Shown piece after piece: positions 55,655 through 63,343 of a stretch of 64,000 bases of DNA; position 1 is the first letter of the stretch, and each line of letters starts with the position of its first letter. The notes below the pieces were generated by a model, which did no database searches, had not been told where the DNA came from, and saw only the letters and a program-made list of their open reading frames with translations. The stretch is taken from positions 1 to 64,000 of the forward strand of contig JAHZHI010000026.1 in assembly GCA_019420345.1 (NCBI GenBank). Direction: 5' to 3'. This stretch comes from Peptococcaceae bacterium. Its GTDB lineage: Bacteria; Bacillota; Peptococcia; Peptococcales; Peptococcaceae. Both the position numbers and the translations under genes were made by a program.

Positions 55655-55677
55655 ACTGTATAAACGGAGGCAAGAAA

Positions 55678-56931
55678 ATGCTAACAACGAAACCGAGAGG
55701 AACCAACGACTTTCTGCCAGGAGAGGTAGAAAAGTGGCAGTATCTCGAGGGATTGATCCGCGATCTTTTTGAAAAATATCATTACAAAGAGATCCGCACC
55801 CCGATTTTTGAACACACCGAACTGTTTTTGCGCAGTGTTGGTGAAACATCCGACATTGTTTCAAAGGAAATGTATTCCTTCGAAGATAAGGGCCTGCGCC
55901 ATGTGACCTTGCGTCCAGAAGGCACAGCTGGCACCGTACGTGCGTTTGTGGAAAACAAGCTTTTTGCACAGTCGCTGCCTGTTAAACTGTATTACACAGG
56001 TCCAATGTTCCGCTATGATCAGCCGCAGGCTGGGCGCTATCGCCAATTCCATCAATTTGGCTGTGAAGTACTTGGCAGTGCGGACCCAATGGTTGATGCG
56101 GAAGTCATCAGCTTTGCGGTGGATCTGTTTACGAAGCTGGGGCTTCAAAGCCTGAGCGTTCTGATCAATACTGTAGGCTGCGATCATTGCCGTCCACGCT
56201 ATCAGCAAGCGCTGAAAGATTATTTCAGTCAGTATAAGGATCAGCTTTGCCCAACGTGTCTGGAACGTTTGGAAAAAAATCCACTGCGTCTCCTTGACTG
56301 CAAAGAAGAAAGCTGCAAGGCTGTGGCAGCGCATGCGCCAACAACGCTGGAATATGCCTGCGACGATTGCAAAACTCATTTTGAAAAAGTCTGCGCATAT
56401 CTTGAAAGCGTTGGCATTAAATATGAAGTTGACACCACACTCGTGCGCGGCTTAGATTATTACACTCAGACAGCGTTTGAAGTCATCATGAATAAGGTGG
56501 GCAGTCAGCAGAATGCTATCTGTGGCGGCGGCCGCTACAACAAGCTTGTCAGCGAAGTTGGCGGCGATGATATCCCAGGGATGGGCTTTGCTGCTGGTAT
56601 GGAACGTGTGCTTTTGACGGTGGAAGAAGAAGGCATCGCTCTGCCTGTCAAAGAAGACATCGACGTTTACGTAGCACCGCTCGGTGATGCTGCAAAAGAA
56701 GTTTGCTTCAAGTTGACACACGTGCTGCGTCAGCAGGGGCTGATTGTTGAAACTGATTATCTGTCTAAGAGCATGAAGGCGCAAATGAAAGCTGCCGATA
56801 AGAATCATGCGCGTTATACCATTATCGTTGGCGACGATGAGCTGGCGAACAATGTGGCCGTGGTGCGTGACATGCGCAACAGCACACAGGAAAATGTTCC
56901 CCTTGAAGAAGTTATCAATTACGTAAAGTGA
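55678..56931 (+). CDS. hisS: Histidyl-tRNA synthetase
   Basis: A 417-residue class II synthetase that charges tRNA-His. RGTNDFLPGE at the start, motif 2 region (LRPEGTAGTVRAF, QFGCEVLGS), the histidine-binding loop VRGLDYYTQTAFE and motif 3 (GMGFAAGMERVLL) are present, with the anticodon-binding domain at about 325-417. A Cys-rich insert (CDHC, CPTC, CDDC) lies in the middle, as in other Firmicute HisS. GGAGG precedes ATG 55678. It is followed by aspS. Confidence 0.97.
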   Translation: MLTTKPRGTNDFLPGEVEKWQYLEGLIRDLFEKYHYKEIRTPIFEHTELFLRSVGETSDIVSKEMYSFEDKGLRHVTLRPEGTAGTVRAFVENKLFAQSLPVKLYYTGPMFRYDQPQAGRYRQFHQFGCEVLGSADPMVDAEVISFAVDLFTKLGLQSLSVLINTVGCDHCRPRYQQALKDYFSQYKDQLCPTCLERLEKNPLRLLDCKEESCKAVAAHAPTTLEYACDDCKTHFEKVCAYLESVGIKYEVDTTLVRGLDYYTQTAFEVIMNKVGSQQNAICGGGRYNKLVSEVGGDDIPGMGFAAGMERVLLTVEEEGIALPVKEDIDVYVAPLGDAAKEVCFKLTHVLRQQGLIVETDYLSKSMKAQMKAADKNHARYTIIVGDDELANNVAVVRDMRNSTQENVPLEEVINYVK

Positions 56932-56940
56932 GGCCAGAAT

Positions 56941-58746
56941 ATGTTACCGTTAAAGAGAACCCATTATTGCACCCAGCTTTCTCTTGACAATGTCGATCAA
57001 GAAGTCATTGTTACCGGTTGGGTCCAGAAACGCCGCGACCATGGCGGTGTTATCTTCATCGACTTGCGTGATCGTTCCGGGATCGTGCAGGTTACTGTCA
57101 ATCCAGAACTCTGCGATGCAGACGTTTTTGCACGTGCAGAACATGTGCGCAGTGAATATGTGCTGGGCGTTCGCGGGACCGTCCGTCCTCGTCCAGAAGG
57201 CATGGAGAATGACAAGCTTGCCACCGGTCAGATCGATGTGATTGCCACCGAACTGATTATCTACAATGCAGCGAAGACCCCTCCATATGCACTGATTGAC
57301 GATACGGATGTAGATGAAAACATCCGTCTGAAATACCGTTATCTTGACTTGCGCCGCCCAATCATGCAGAAGAACCTGCAGATGCGCCATCAGGTGCTCA
57401 AGAGTGTGCGTGACTATCTCGATGAACGTGGCTTCTGGGAAATTGAAACCCCTATTCTCATGAAGAGCACTCCAGAAGGGGCACGTGACTTCTTAGTGCC
57501 TAGCCGTCTTAATGCAGGTTCTTTCTATGCTCTGCCACAGTCTCCACAGCAGTACAAGCAGCTTTTGATGGTCAGCGGCATGGAAAAATATTTCCAGATT
57601 GCGCGCTGCTTCCGTGACGAAGACCTGCGTGCTGATCGTCAGCCAGAATTTACCCAGCTCGACTTGGAAATGAGCTTTGTGGACGAAGAAGAGGTCATGG
57701 AACTGACTGAAAACATGGTGGCCCATGCGTTCAAAGAAGTGCTCGGCGTGGACATTCCACTGCCACTGCCTCGCATGACCTGGGCAGAAGCCATGAGCCG
57801 TTATGGTTCTGACAAGCCAGATACCCGCTTTGGTCTGGAACTGATCGAGCTGTCTGATGTCGTTCGCGGTGGCAGCGGTTTCAAAGTCTTTGACGCAGCG
57901 CTGGAAAATGGCGGCACCGTCAAGGCGCTCAATGCCAAAGGCATGGCTGACCTCAGCCGTCGGGAGTTGGATGCGCTTGGCAAGTATGTGGCTATTTATG
58001 GCGCTAAAGGTTTGGCATATTTTGTTATGCAGCCAGATGGCGGCATCAAGTCCCCAATCACCAAGTTCCTCAGCGATGATATGGTTAAAGCCATTTGCGA
58101 AGCTACCAATGCAGAAGTGGGTGACGTGATCTTCTTTGGCGCTGACAGCCACAAGATTGTTAACGACAGCTTGGGTCATCTGCGTCTTGAACTTGCACGC
58201 AAACGCAACCTTATCGATGAAAATAAATTCAACCTTCTGTGGGTGACTGAATTCCCACTCTTCGAATGGAGCGACGAAGAAAAACGTTACACAGCTATGC
58301 ACCATCCATTCACTGCACCAATCGAAGAAGACCTTGAAAAATATGGTGATCAGCTGGATAAGATTCGCTCCCGTGCTTATGACATCGTACTCAACGGTGT
58401 TGAACTTGGCGGCGGCAGCATCCGTATCCATGATCGTGCTCTGCAGGAAAAGATGTTTGATCTGCTCGGACTGTCTGAAGAAGTGTACCGTGAACGTTTC
58501 AGCATGCTGCTTGACGCATTTGAATACGGTGCACCACCACATGGCGGTTTGGCAATCGGCATCGACCGCATGCTGATGCTGATGGCAAAACGTGACACCA
58601 TCCGTGACGTCATTGCCTTCCCTAAGACACAAAATGCTGCCGATCTCATGGCCGATGCGCCATCTCCAGTCGATCGCAAGCAGCTGCGTGAATTACATAT
58701 TAAAGTCGACATTAAAGAAAAAGATAAAACGCCAAGCGCAGAATAA
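56941..58746 (+). CDS. aspS: Aspartyl-tRNA synthetase
   Basis: A 601-residue class II synthetase of the bacterial type. N-terminal anticodon-binding OB domain (about 1-105), the catalytic core with SPQQYKQLLMVSG and FRDEDLRADRQPEFTQLD (motif 2), the bacterial GAD insertion (about 290-420), and motif 3 (GGLAIGIDRMLML). It lies nine bases after hisS in the usual hisS-aspS pair and ends with a strong terminator. Confidence 0.97.
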   Translation: MLPLKRTHYCTQLSLDNVDQEVIVTGWVQKRRDHGGVIFIDLRDRSGIVQVTVNPELCDADVFARAEHVRSEYVLGVRGTVRPRPEGMENDKLATGQIDVIATELIIYNAAKTPPYALIDDTDVDENIRLKYRYLDLRRPIMQKNLQMRHQVLKSVRDYLDERGFWEIETPILMKSTPEGARDFLVPSRLNAGSFYALPQSPQQYKQLLMVSGMEKYFQIARCFRDEDLRADRQPEFTQLDLEMSFVDEEEVMELTENMVAHAFKEVLGVDIPLPLPRMTWAEAMSRYGSDKPDTRFGLELIELSDVVRGGSGFKVFDAALENGGTVKALNAKGMADLSRRELDALGKYVAIYGAKGLAYFVMQPDGGIKSPITKFLSDDMVKAICEATNAEVGDVIFFGADSHKIVNDSLGHLRLELARKRNLIDENKFNLLWVTEFPLFEWSDEEKRYTAMHHPFTAPIEEDLEKYGDQLDKIRSRAYDIVLNGVELGGGSIRIHDRALQEKMFDLLGLSEEVYRERFSMLLDAFEYGAPPHGGLAIGIDRMLMLMAKRDTIRDVIAFPKTQNAADLMADAPSPVDRKQLRELHIKVDIKEKDKTPSAE

Positions 58747-58756
58747 TCTTTCGACC

Positions 58757-58794
58757 AAAAGTCCCAGTCAATGCACATTGGCTGGGACTTTTTT
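58757..58794 (+). terminator. Terminator of hisS-aspS
   Basis: AAAGTCCCAG and its complement pair around a 14-base loop, followed by TTTTTT. Confidence 0.88.
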
Positions 58795-58831
58795 GATAGA
58801 ATGTGGAGAACTGGGAAAAGGAGGATACGTG

Positions 58832-59485
58832 ATGCGTGAAGAAGAAAAAATCTTTGCCGGAAAACTTTTTAATAACCAGTGTGATGAGCTCAAAGCGATC
58901 AAGCGTCAGATGCACGAAGTGAATCGCCTCGTGAATCAGCTGCCGGAATGGGACCCTGAACGTGAAAAATTATTGCGCAATGCCTTGGGAAAAGTGGGTA
59001 AGACGTTTCATTTTGTTGGACCGGTGCACATCAATTACGGCACGCATACGTTTATTGGCGAGAATTTCTTTGCAAATTTTAATTTCACCGTCATGGACGA
59101 TGCGCGGGTATTCATTGGCGATAACGTGGCGATTGGACCGAATGTGTCGCTGTTGGCAACCAATCACCCATTGATTGCGCAGGAACGCATGGGCCTGGAT
59201 GAAAACGGCAATACGACGTTGGCAGAGTATGCTGAGGATATCCACATCGGCGATAATGTATGGCTGGCGGCGAACGTATGCGTCATTGGCGGCGTAACCA
59301 TTGGCGATGGTGCGGTGATCGGTGCTGGCAGCGTCGTTACGCGTGACATTCCTGCGAGCTATCTGGCGGTCGGCGTGCCATGTAAGCCGCTGCGTCCGAT
59401 TACAGAGGCGGACAGTGAGCAAGATCGTTTGCTGCCAGAGGATGCAGACTACTTCCGCAATAATTTTTCGGGCTTCAAGAGCTGA
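58832..59485 (+). CDS. Maltose/galactoside O-acetyltransferase family
   Basis: A 217-residue hexapeptide-repeat acetyltransferase (LacA/Maa type). The N-terminal Mac domain (about 3-55: EEKIFAGKLFNNQCDELKAI) precedes the left-handed beta-helix with the active-site His in LLATNHPLIA and repeats such as IHIGDNVWLAANVCVIGGVTIGDG, of which GAVIGAGSVVTRDIP is the last. It moves an acetyl group from acetyl-CoA to a sugar hydroxyl; the acceptor is unknown. ATG 58832 with GGAGG upstream is the start. It is monocistronic. Confidence 0.9.
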   Translation: MREEEKIFAGKLFNNQCDELKAIKRQMHEVNRLVNQLPEWDPEREKLLRNALGKVGKTFHFVGPVHINYGTHTFIGENFFANFNFTVMDDARVFIGDNVAIGPNVSLLATNHPLIAQERMGLDENGNTTLAEYAEDIHIGDNVWLAANVCVIGGVTIGDGAVIGAGSVVTRDIPASYLAVGVPCKPLRPITEADSEQDRLLPEDADYFRNNFSGFKS

Positions 59486-59550
59486 TACGGACGCTTCACG
59501 TAAATGTGGCAGAAAGTTTACGCAAAACGCCAAAAGATGCGCCAATAGCG

Positions 59551-59579
59551 TTGATTAAGCCCGATGGATGTGGTATAGT
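59551..59579 (+). promoter_or_regulatory. Promoter of the 6S-like RNA
   Basis: TTGATT, 17 bases, TATAGT; transcription would start near 59587. Confidence 0.65.
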
Positions 59580-59586
59580 AAGTGCA

Positions 59587-59834
59587 AGGAATCATCCTGC
59601 TATGTTTGTAAGTGCATGTGACACGTTTTGTTCCAACACTTTTTCAAACGGGAGCTGACTCTTCACTCGCTGCATTGCAGCTCTTAATCGGTGCGATGTG
59701 CCGGTGATGTTATTGCTACAGAATGCGCGTGAGAAGCGCCCACCTGCTATGGCAGGTTCAAAACCTCACTCCTTACGGCGGTGCGGGAGCTGATAAACCA
59801 ATTAGCGACAGATCTTTGGTCTGTCGCTTTTTTT
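59587..59834 (+). ncRNA. ssrS: Probable 6S RNA
   Basis: A gene-free stretch of about 245 bases runs from a sigma-A promoter to a strong terminator (AGCGACAGA stem and T run at 59803-59834). The apical part CCTGCTATGGCAGG, then GGTTCAAAACC and TTACGGCGGTGCGGGAG resembles the 3' strand of known 6S RNAs, and CAGCTC/GAGCTG can close it. In Bacillus subtilis a 6S RNA gene lies in the aspS-yrvM intergenic region, and here it is only one gene after aspS. 6S RNA binds sigma-A RNA polymerase in stationary phase. Ends are approximate; no ORF is seen. Confidence 0.68.
59803..59834 (+). terminator. Terminator of the 6S-like RNA
   Basis: AGCGACAGA and TCTGTCGCT pair around TCTTTGG, with TTTTTTT following. 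Confidence 0.9.
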
Positions 59835-59850
59835 GTCAGGTGGTCAGATA

Positions 59851-59879
59851 TTGACAAGCGCGGGCTTTGCGGGTATCAT
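59851..59879 (+). promoter_or_regulatory. Promoter of yerC-thrC
   Basis: TTGACA, 17 bases, TATCAT, 40 bases before the yerC ATG. Confidence 0.75.
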
Positions 59880-59919
59880 AGTCGTAGTTTAATGCTTTAA
59901 TATTGAAAAGAGGCCAGCG

Positions 59920-60234
59920 ATGTATAAACCAAATATTGAAAATGAAATGATTGATGGTTTTTTTGAGGCGCTGTCGTTGGTGCATACGCGCGAGGAGTAC
60001 TATCGTTTCTTCGAAGATATCTGCACCGTTGGCGAACTCAATGCCATCGCGCAGCGGTTGGAAGTAGCGAAAATGCTTGCAGATGAACAGACGTATACGC
60101 ATATTGCCGAGGTGACCGGCGCCAGCACGGCGACGATCAGCCGTGTGAAAAAATGTTTGAATTATGGTTCCGATGGTTATAAGATCGTATTGGAACGTTT
60201 GAAAGAAAAAGAAGAGGATGAACAAAACGCATGA
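59920..60234 (+). CDS. YerC/YecD-type TrpR-fold regulator
   Basis: A 104-residue protein of the TrpR-like YerC/YecD family. The all-helical fold with FEDICTVGELNAIAQRLEV and the helix-turn-helix YTHIAEVTGASTATISRVKKCLNYG matches the Trp repressor superfamily. Ligand and targets are not established. It overlaps threonine synthase by four bases (ATGA), so the two are made together. Confidence 0.88.
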   Translation: MYKPNIENEMIDGFFEALSLVHTREEYYRFFEDICTVGELNAIAQRLEVAKMLADEQTYTHIAEVTGASTATISRVKKCLNYGSDGYKIVLERLKEKEEDEQNA

Positions 60235-61718
60235 AATATATCAGTACAAGAGACAACGCACCAGGTGTAACAGCGGCAGAGGCCATTGTTAAAGGCATGG
60301 TTCCTCAGGGTGGGCTGTATGTGCCGGAAACTATTCCCGCACTGGATGAAGCAGCGCTGCGCGCCATGGTTGATTTAAGCTATCAGGATTTGGCAAAAAA
60401 GATTCTGGCGCTGTATTTGGAAGACTTTGACAGCGCAGAGATCAGCGATATGGTGGACGCTGCTTATGACCCAGCCAGCTTTGATGACGCAGAAGTAGCA
60501 CCGGTTGTGAAAATTCAGGATGGACTTTATGCCCTTGAATTGTGGCATGGACCAACAGCGGCTTTCAAAGACATGGCACTGCAGTTGCTGCCACACCTTT
60601 TGGTCCATTCCATGCGCAAGACTGGTGTGGAAAAAGATGTGGTGATTTTGGTTGCGACCTCCGGTGACACTGGGAAGGCTGCGCTTGAAGGCTTCAAGGA
60701 TGTTGACGGCACCGCCATCATCGCGTTCTATCCAGACGGCGGCGTCAGCGAAGTACAGGAATTGCAAATGCTTACGACTGGCGGCAGCAATACGTACACT
60801 CTTGCCGTCAAGGGCAATTTTGATGACTGCCAGCGTGCTGTGAAAGAAGCTTTTGCCAACGATGCTTTATTGGCAGAAGTGGATGCACTGGGCTGCCAGT
60901 TTTCATCAGCAAACTCCATCAACTGGGGCCGTCTCTTGCCACAGATCGTTTACTATTTCTCCGCTTATATGCAGCTTGTGCGCGGTGGGGATATTGCCTT
61001 TGGCGATCAAATCGATTTCACCGTGCCAACAGGTAACTTTGGCAACATTCTTGCTGGCTGGTTTGCACGCGAAATGGGTCTGCCTGTGGGCAAGCTCTAT
61101 TGTGCGTCCAACGCCAACGACGTACTGGATGAGTTCATTCGTACCGGCGTTTATGATGCCAACCGTCCATTTGTGAAGACCAACAGCCCATCCATGGATA
61201 TTCTTGTTTCCAGCAATTTGGAACGTTTCCTCTATCTCATGAGCAATCGTAATGGCGCAGCAGTGGCAGAAGACATGCAGGCACTCAAAGAAAGTGGCCG
61301 CTATCGCGTGGCCGATGATGTTATGGCACGCATGCAGGACGTACTGGCCAGCGGTGCTGTCGATGAAGCAGGAACGCTGGACATCATTGGTGATGTCTTT
61401 GCAAAGACGGGGTATCTCCTGGATACTCACACCGCTGTTGGGGTCGGTGTGGCAGAAAAAGCCAACGACAGCCGTGTGATGGTTGTTGATTCGACGGCCA
61501 ACCCTTACAAATTTGTTGGGGCTGTTTGGCAGGCTGTGAGCGGTGAAGCCAGCGAGGCCAGCGATCTGGATTTGCTTGGCACCCTTTCTGAGAAGACCGG
61601 CATGCCAGTACATCGTGCACTGGCCGATCTTACCAGCAAGCCAAAATGTGAACGCCGTTCCATCAGCGTTGCAGACATCAACGATGCAGTGCTGGACATC
61701 ATCAAGAGCCGCCAATAA
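60231..61718 (+). CDS. thrC: Threonine synthase
   Basis: A 495-residue PLP enzyme of the long (E. coli/fungal) type that converts O-phosphohomoserine to threonine. YISTRDNAPGVTAAEAIVKGMVPQGGL at the start, Lys113 in GPTAAFKDMALQ as PLP lysine, the ATSGDTGKAALEGF phosphate loop and the DFTVPTGNFGNILAG-like segment are present. It follows yerC with overlap and ends in a strong terminator; no other threonine gene is adjacent. Confidence 0.96.
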   Translation: MKYISTRDNAPGVTAAEAIVKGMVPQGGLYVPETIPALDEAALRAMVDLSYQDLAKKILALYLEDFDSAEISDMVDAAYDPASFDDAEVAPVVKIQDGLYALELWHGPTAAFKDMALQLLPHLLVHSMRKTGVEKDVVILVATSGDTGKAALEGFKDVDGTAIIAFYPDGGVSEVQELQMLTTGGSNTYTLAVKGNFDDCQRAVKEAFANDALLAEVDALGCQFSSANSINWGRLLPQIVYYFSAYMQLVRGGDIAFGDQIDFTVPTGNFGNILAGWFAREMGLPVGKLYCASNANDVLDEFIRTGVYDANRPFVKTNSPSMDILVSSNLERFLYLMSNRNGAAVAEDMQALKESGRYRVADDVMARMQDVLASGAVDEAGTLDIIGDVFAKTGYLLDTHTAVGVGVAEKANDSRVMVVDSTANPYKFVGAVWQAVSGEASEASDLDLLGTLSEKTGMPVHRALADLTSKPKCERRSISVADINDAVLDIIKSRQ

Positions 61719-61731
61719 ACATGAATAGAAC

Positions 61732-61764
61732 CGCGCGCCATCTGAAAAGATGGCGCGCTTTTTT
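61732..61764 (+). terminator. Terminator of yerC-thrC
   Basis: GCGCGCCATCT and its complement around GAAA, followed by TTTTTT. Confidence 0.93.
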
Positions 61765-61770
61765 CGTGGT

Positions 61771-61798
61771 TTGCAGAGCGTACGATTTCAAGTATAAT
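61771..61798 (+). promoter_or_regulatory. Promoter of sfsA
   Basis: TTGCAG, 16 bases, TATAAT. The box ends six bases before the ATG, so transcription should start at or next to the first codon. Confidence 0.7.
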
Positions 61799-61804
61799 GG
61801 AGGC

Positions 61805-62500
61805 ATGGAAAAAGAACATTTTGAACACAGCATCGCGGCGCGTTTTCGGCGCCGCGTGAATCGATTTATTGCAGATATTGAACTGGCCGATGGTCAGCTT
61901 GTGCAGGCGCATGTGGCCAACACAGGACGTATGCAGGAATTGTTGGTGCCCGGCGTGCCTTGCCTGATTCGTGCTGCTGCCAATCCGGCGCGTAAAACTG
62001 CGTGGGATCTTTTGGCGGTGGATCATCATGGCAGCTGGGTCTGCCTGGTTGCTGCCTGGGCCAATGATTTCATAGGCGAGTGGCTGGCACAGGGGCGCGT
62101 CTCTGGTTTCGACCATTGTGAGAGTATCCAGCGCGAGAAAAAGATTGGGCACAGCCGCTTTGATTTTGCGCTGACACAGGATGGCGTCAATTGGCTGTTT
62201 GAAGTGAAATCAGTCAATTATGTGATCGATGGTCGGGCCATTTTCCCGGATGCGCCTACTGAACGTGGCCGCCGTCATGTGGAAGAACTTTTGGCACTGC
62301 GCAGCGAAGGCTGGCAGACAGGCATTTTTTTTGTCACAATGGGCCAGCCTGTGGAGTCGGTGGGTTTCAATACCATCAACGATCCTGCCTTTGCAGCAGT
62401 GATGCAGCGTGCCATGCTGGAAGGCATGGTGTGTCGCGCCTTTGCAGCGGAAATCCGGCCGCCGCAGGTGCTGTTCTGCGGTGAACGTCCTATTCGATAA
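61805..62500 (+). CDS. sfsA: SfsA, sugar fermentation stimulation protein
   Basis: A 231-residue SfsA protein with an N-terminal OB-like DNA-binding part (RFRRRVNRFIADIELADGQ, HVANTGRMQELL) and a C-terminal nuclease-like fold (EKKIGHSRFDFAL, WLFEVKSVNYV, DAPTERGRRHVEEL). Its physiological role is not well known; in E. coli it affects maltose genes. The ATG lies directly behind a TATAAT box, and its GGAGG sits partly in the promoter, so the mRNA may lack a leader. The next gene starts 13 bases later. Confidence 0.92.
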   Translation: MEKEHFEHSIAARFRRRVNRFIADIELADGQLVQAHVANTGRMQELLVPGVPCLIRAAANPARKTAWDLLAVDHHGSWVCLVAAWANDFIGEWLAQGRVSGFDHCESIQREKKIGHSRFDFALTQDGVNWLFEVKSVNYVIDGRAIFPDAPTERGRRHVEELLALRSEGWQTGIFFVTMGQPVESVGFNTINDPAFAAVMQRAMLEGMVCRAFAAEIRPPQVLFCGERPIR

Positions 62501-62512
62501 AGGAGCTTAAAC

Positions 62513-63328
62513 ATGGAAATCTACGCATTGGTCGGGCCGAGCGGCACCGGCAAAAGCCATCATGCCACAGAATTGGCGGATGAGCTGCAGATCAACTATA
62601 TTATTGACGATGGGCTCTTGATTCACAATGGTAAAAAGCTCGCTGGCACCTCGGCGAAAAGCGAGCCCACCATGGTTGCTGCGGTGAAGCGCGCCATTTT
62701 TCTCGACCAGGAACATGCTGAGTCGGTGCGTAAAGCGCTTGCGCTATATCGCGTGAGGAAGCTTCTGATTCTCGGCACCTCGGAGCATATGATCGACCGC
62801 ATCGTTGGCGCCTTGAATCTTCCGCCTGTGAAACAGGTGATTTTTATTCAGGATGTGGCAACGGAAGAAGAAATTGCCATCGCAAAAGAAATGCGCAGTG
62901 AAGGCAAACACGTTATTCCGCTGCCAGTCATCGAGGTGCGCAAAGATTTGCCAACGGCATGGATTGCGCCGGTGATTGGCTTTTTCAAACGCCGCAGCAA
63001 AGAAGACAAGGAAAATCGTGTCAATGAAAAATCCATCGTGCGGCCAGCCTTTTCACAGCTGGGCAAGGTGGTAATTTCAGAACACGTTTTTGTGGGCTTA
63101 GCACGGCACATTGCTCTGGAGACAGAGATTTTTGGCCCTAATCCGCGTGTTACTGTGAAAATGAGCGACCTTGGCGCCATCATTCAAATGGAAAGCCGCA
63201 TTCGTTACGGCACCGCCATTCAGCGGGAAGTCATGGCTTTTCAGAAAACAGTGATGGAACAAGTCGAACACCTCACAGGTGTACCGGTGCGCCAGGTTAA
63301 CGTGCGTGTGTCTGGTGTGATTCAGTAA
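62513..63328 (+). CDS. P-loop NTPase fused to an Asp23/Gls24 domain
   Basis: A 271-residue two-domain protein. Residues 1-160 are a P-loop domain starting MEIYALVGPSGTGKSHHA (Walker A) with ADELQ, a D-D pair (IIDDGLL) and LLILGTSEHMIDRIV. Residues about 175-271 form an Asp23/Gls24-type alkaline-shock domain (LGKVVISEHVFVGLARHIA, SIRY-type EVMAFQKTVMEQVEHLTG, VRQVNVRVSGV). The Asp23 domain occurs in envelope-stress and membrane proteins of Gram-positive bacteria. Function of the fusion is not known. AAAGGAG precedes the ATG and it lies between sfsA and dnaD on the same strand. Confidence 0.82.
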   Translation: MEIYALVGPSGTGKSHHATELADELQINYIIDDGLLIHNGKKLAGTSAKSEPTMVAAVKRAIFLDQEHAESVRKALALYRVRKLLILGTSEHMIDRIVGALNLPPVKQVIFIQDVATEEEIAIAKEMRSEGKHVIPLPVIEVRKDLPTAWIAPVIGFFKRRSKEDKENRVNEKSIVRPAFSQLGKVVISEHVFVGLARHIALETEIFGPNPRVTVKMSDLGAIIQMESRIRYGTAIQREVMAFQKTVMEQVEHLTGVPVRQVNVRVSGVIQ

Positions 63329-63343
63329 AACGATGTGGAGACA

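Noticed and set aside
57493..58632. Antisense open frame of 379 codons
   Set aside because: It shadows aspS and resembles no protein.
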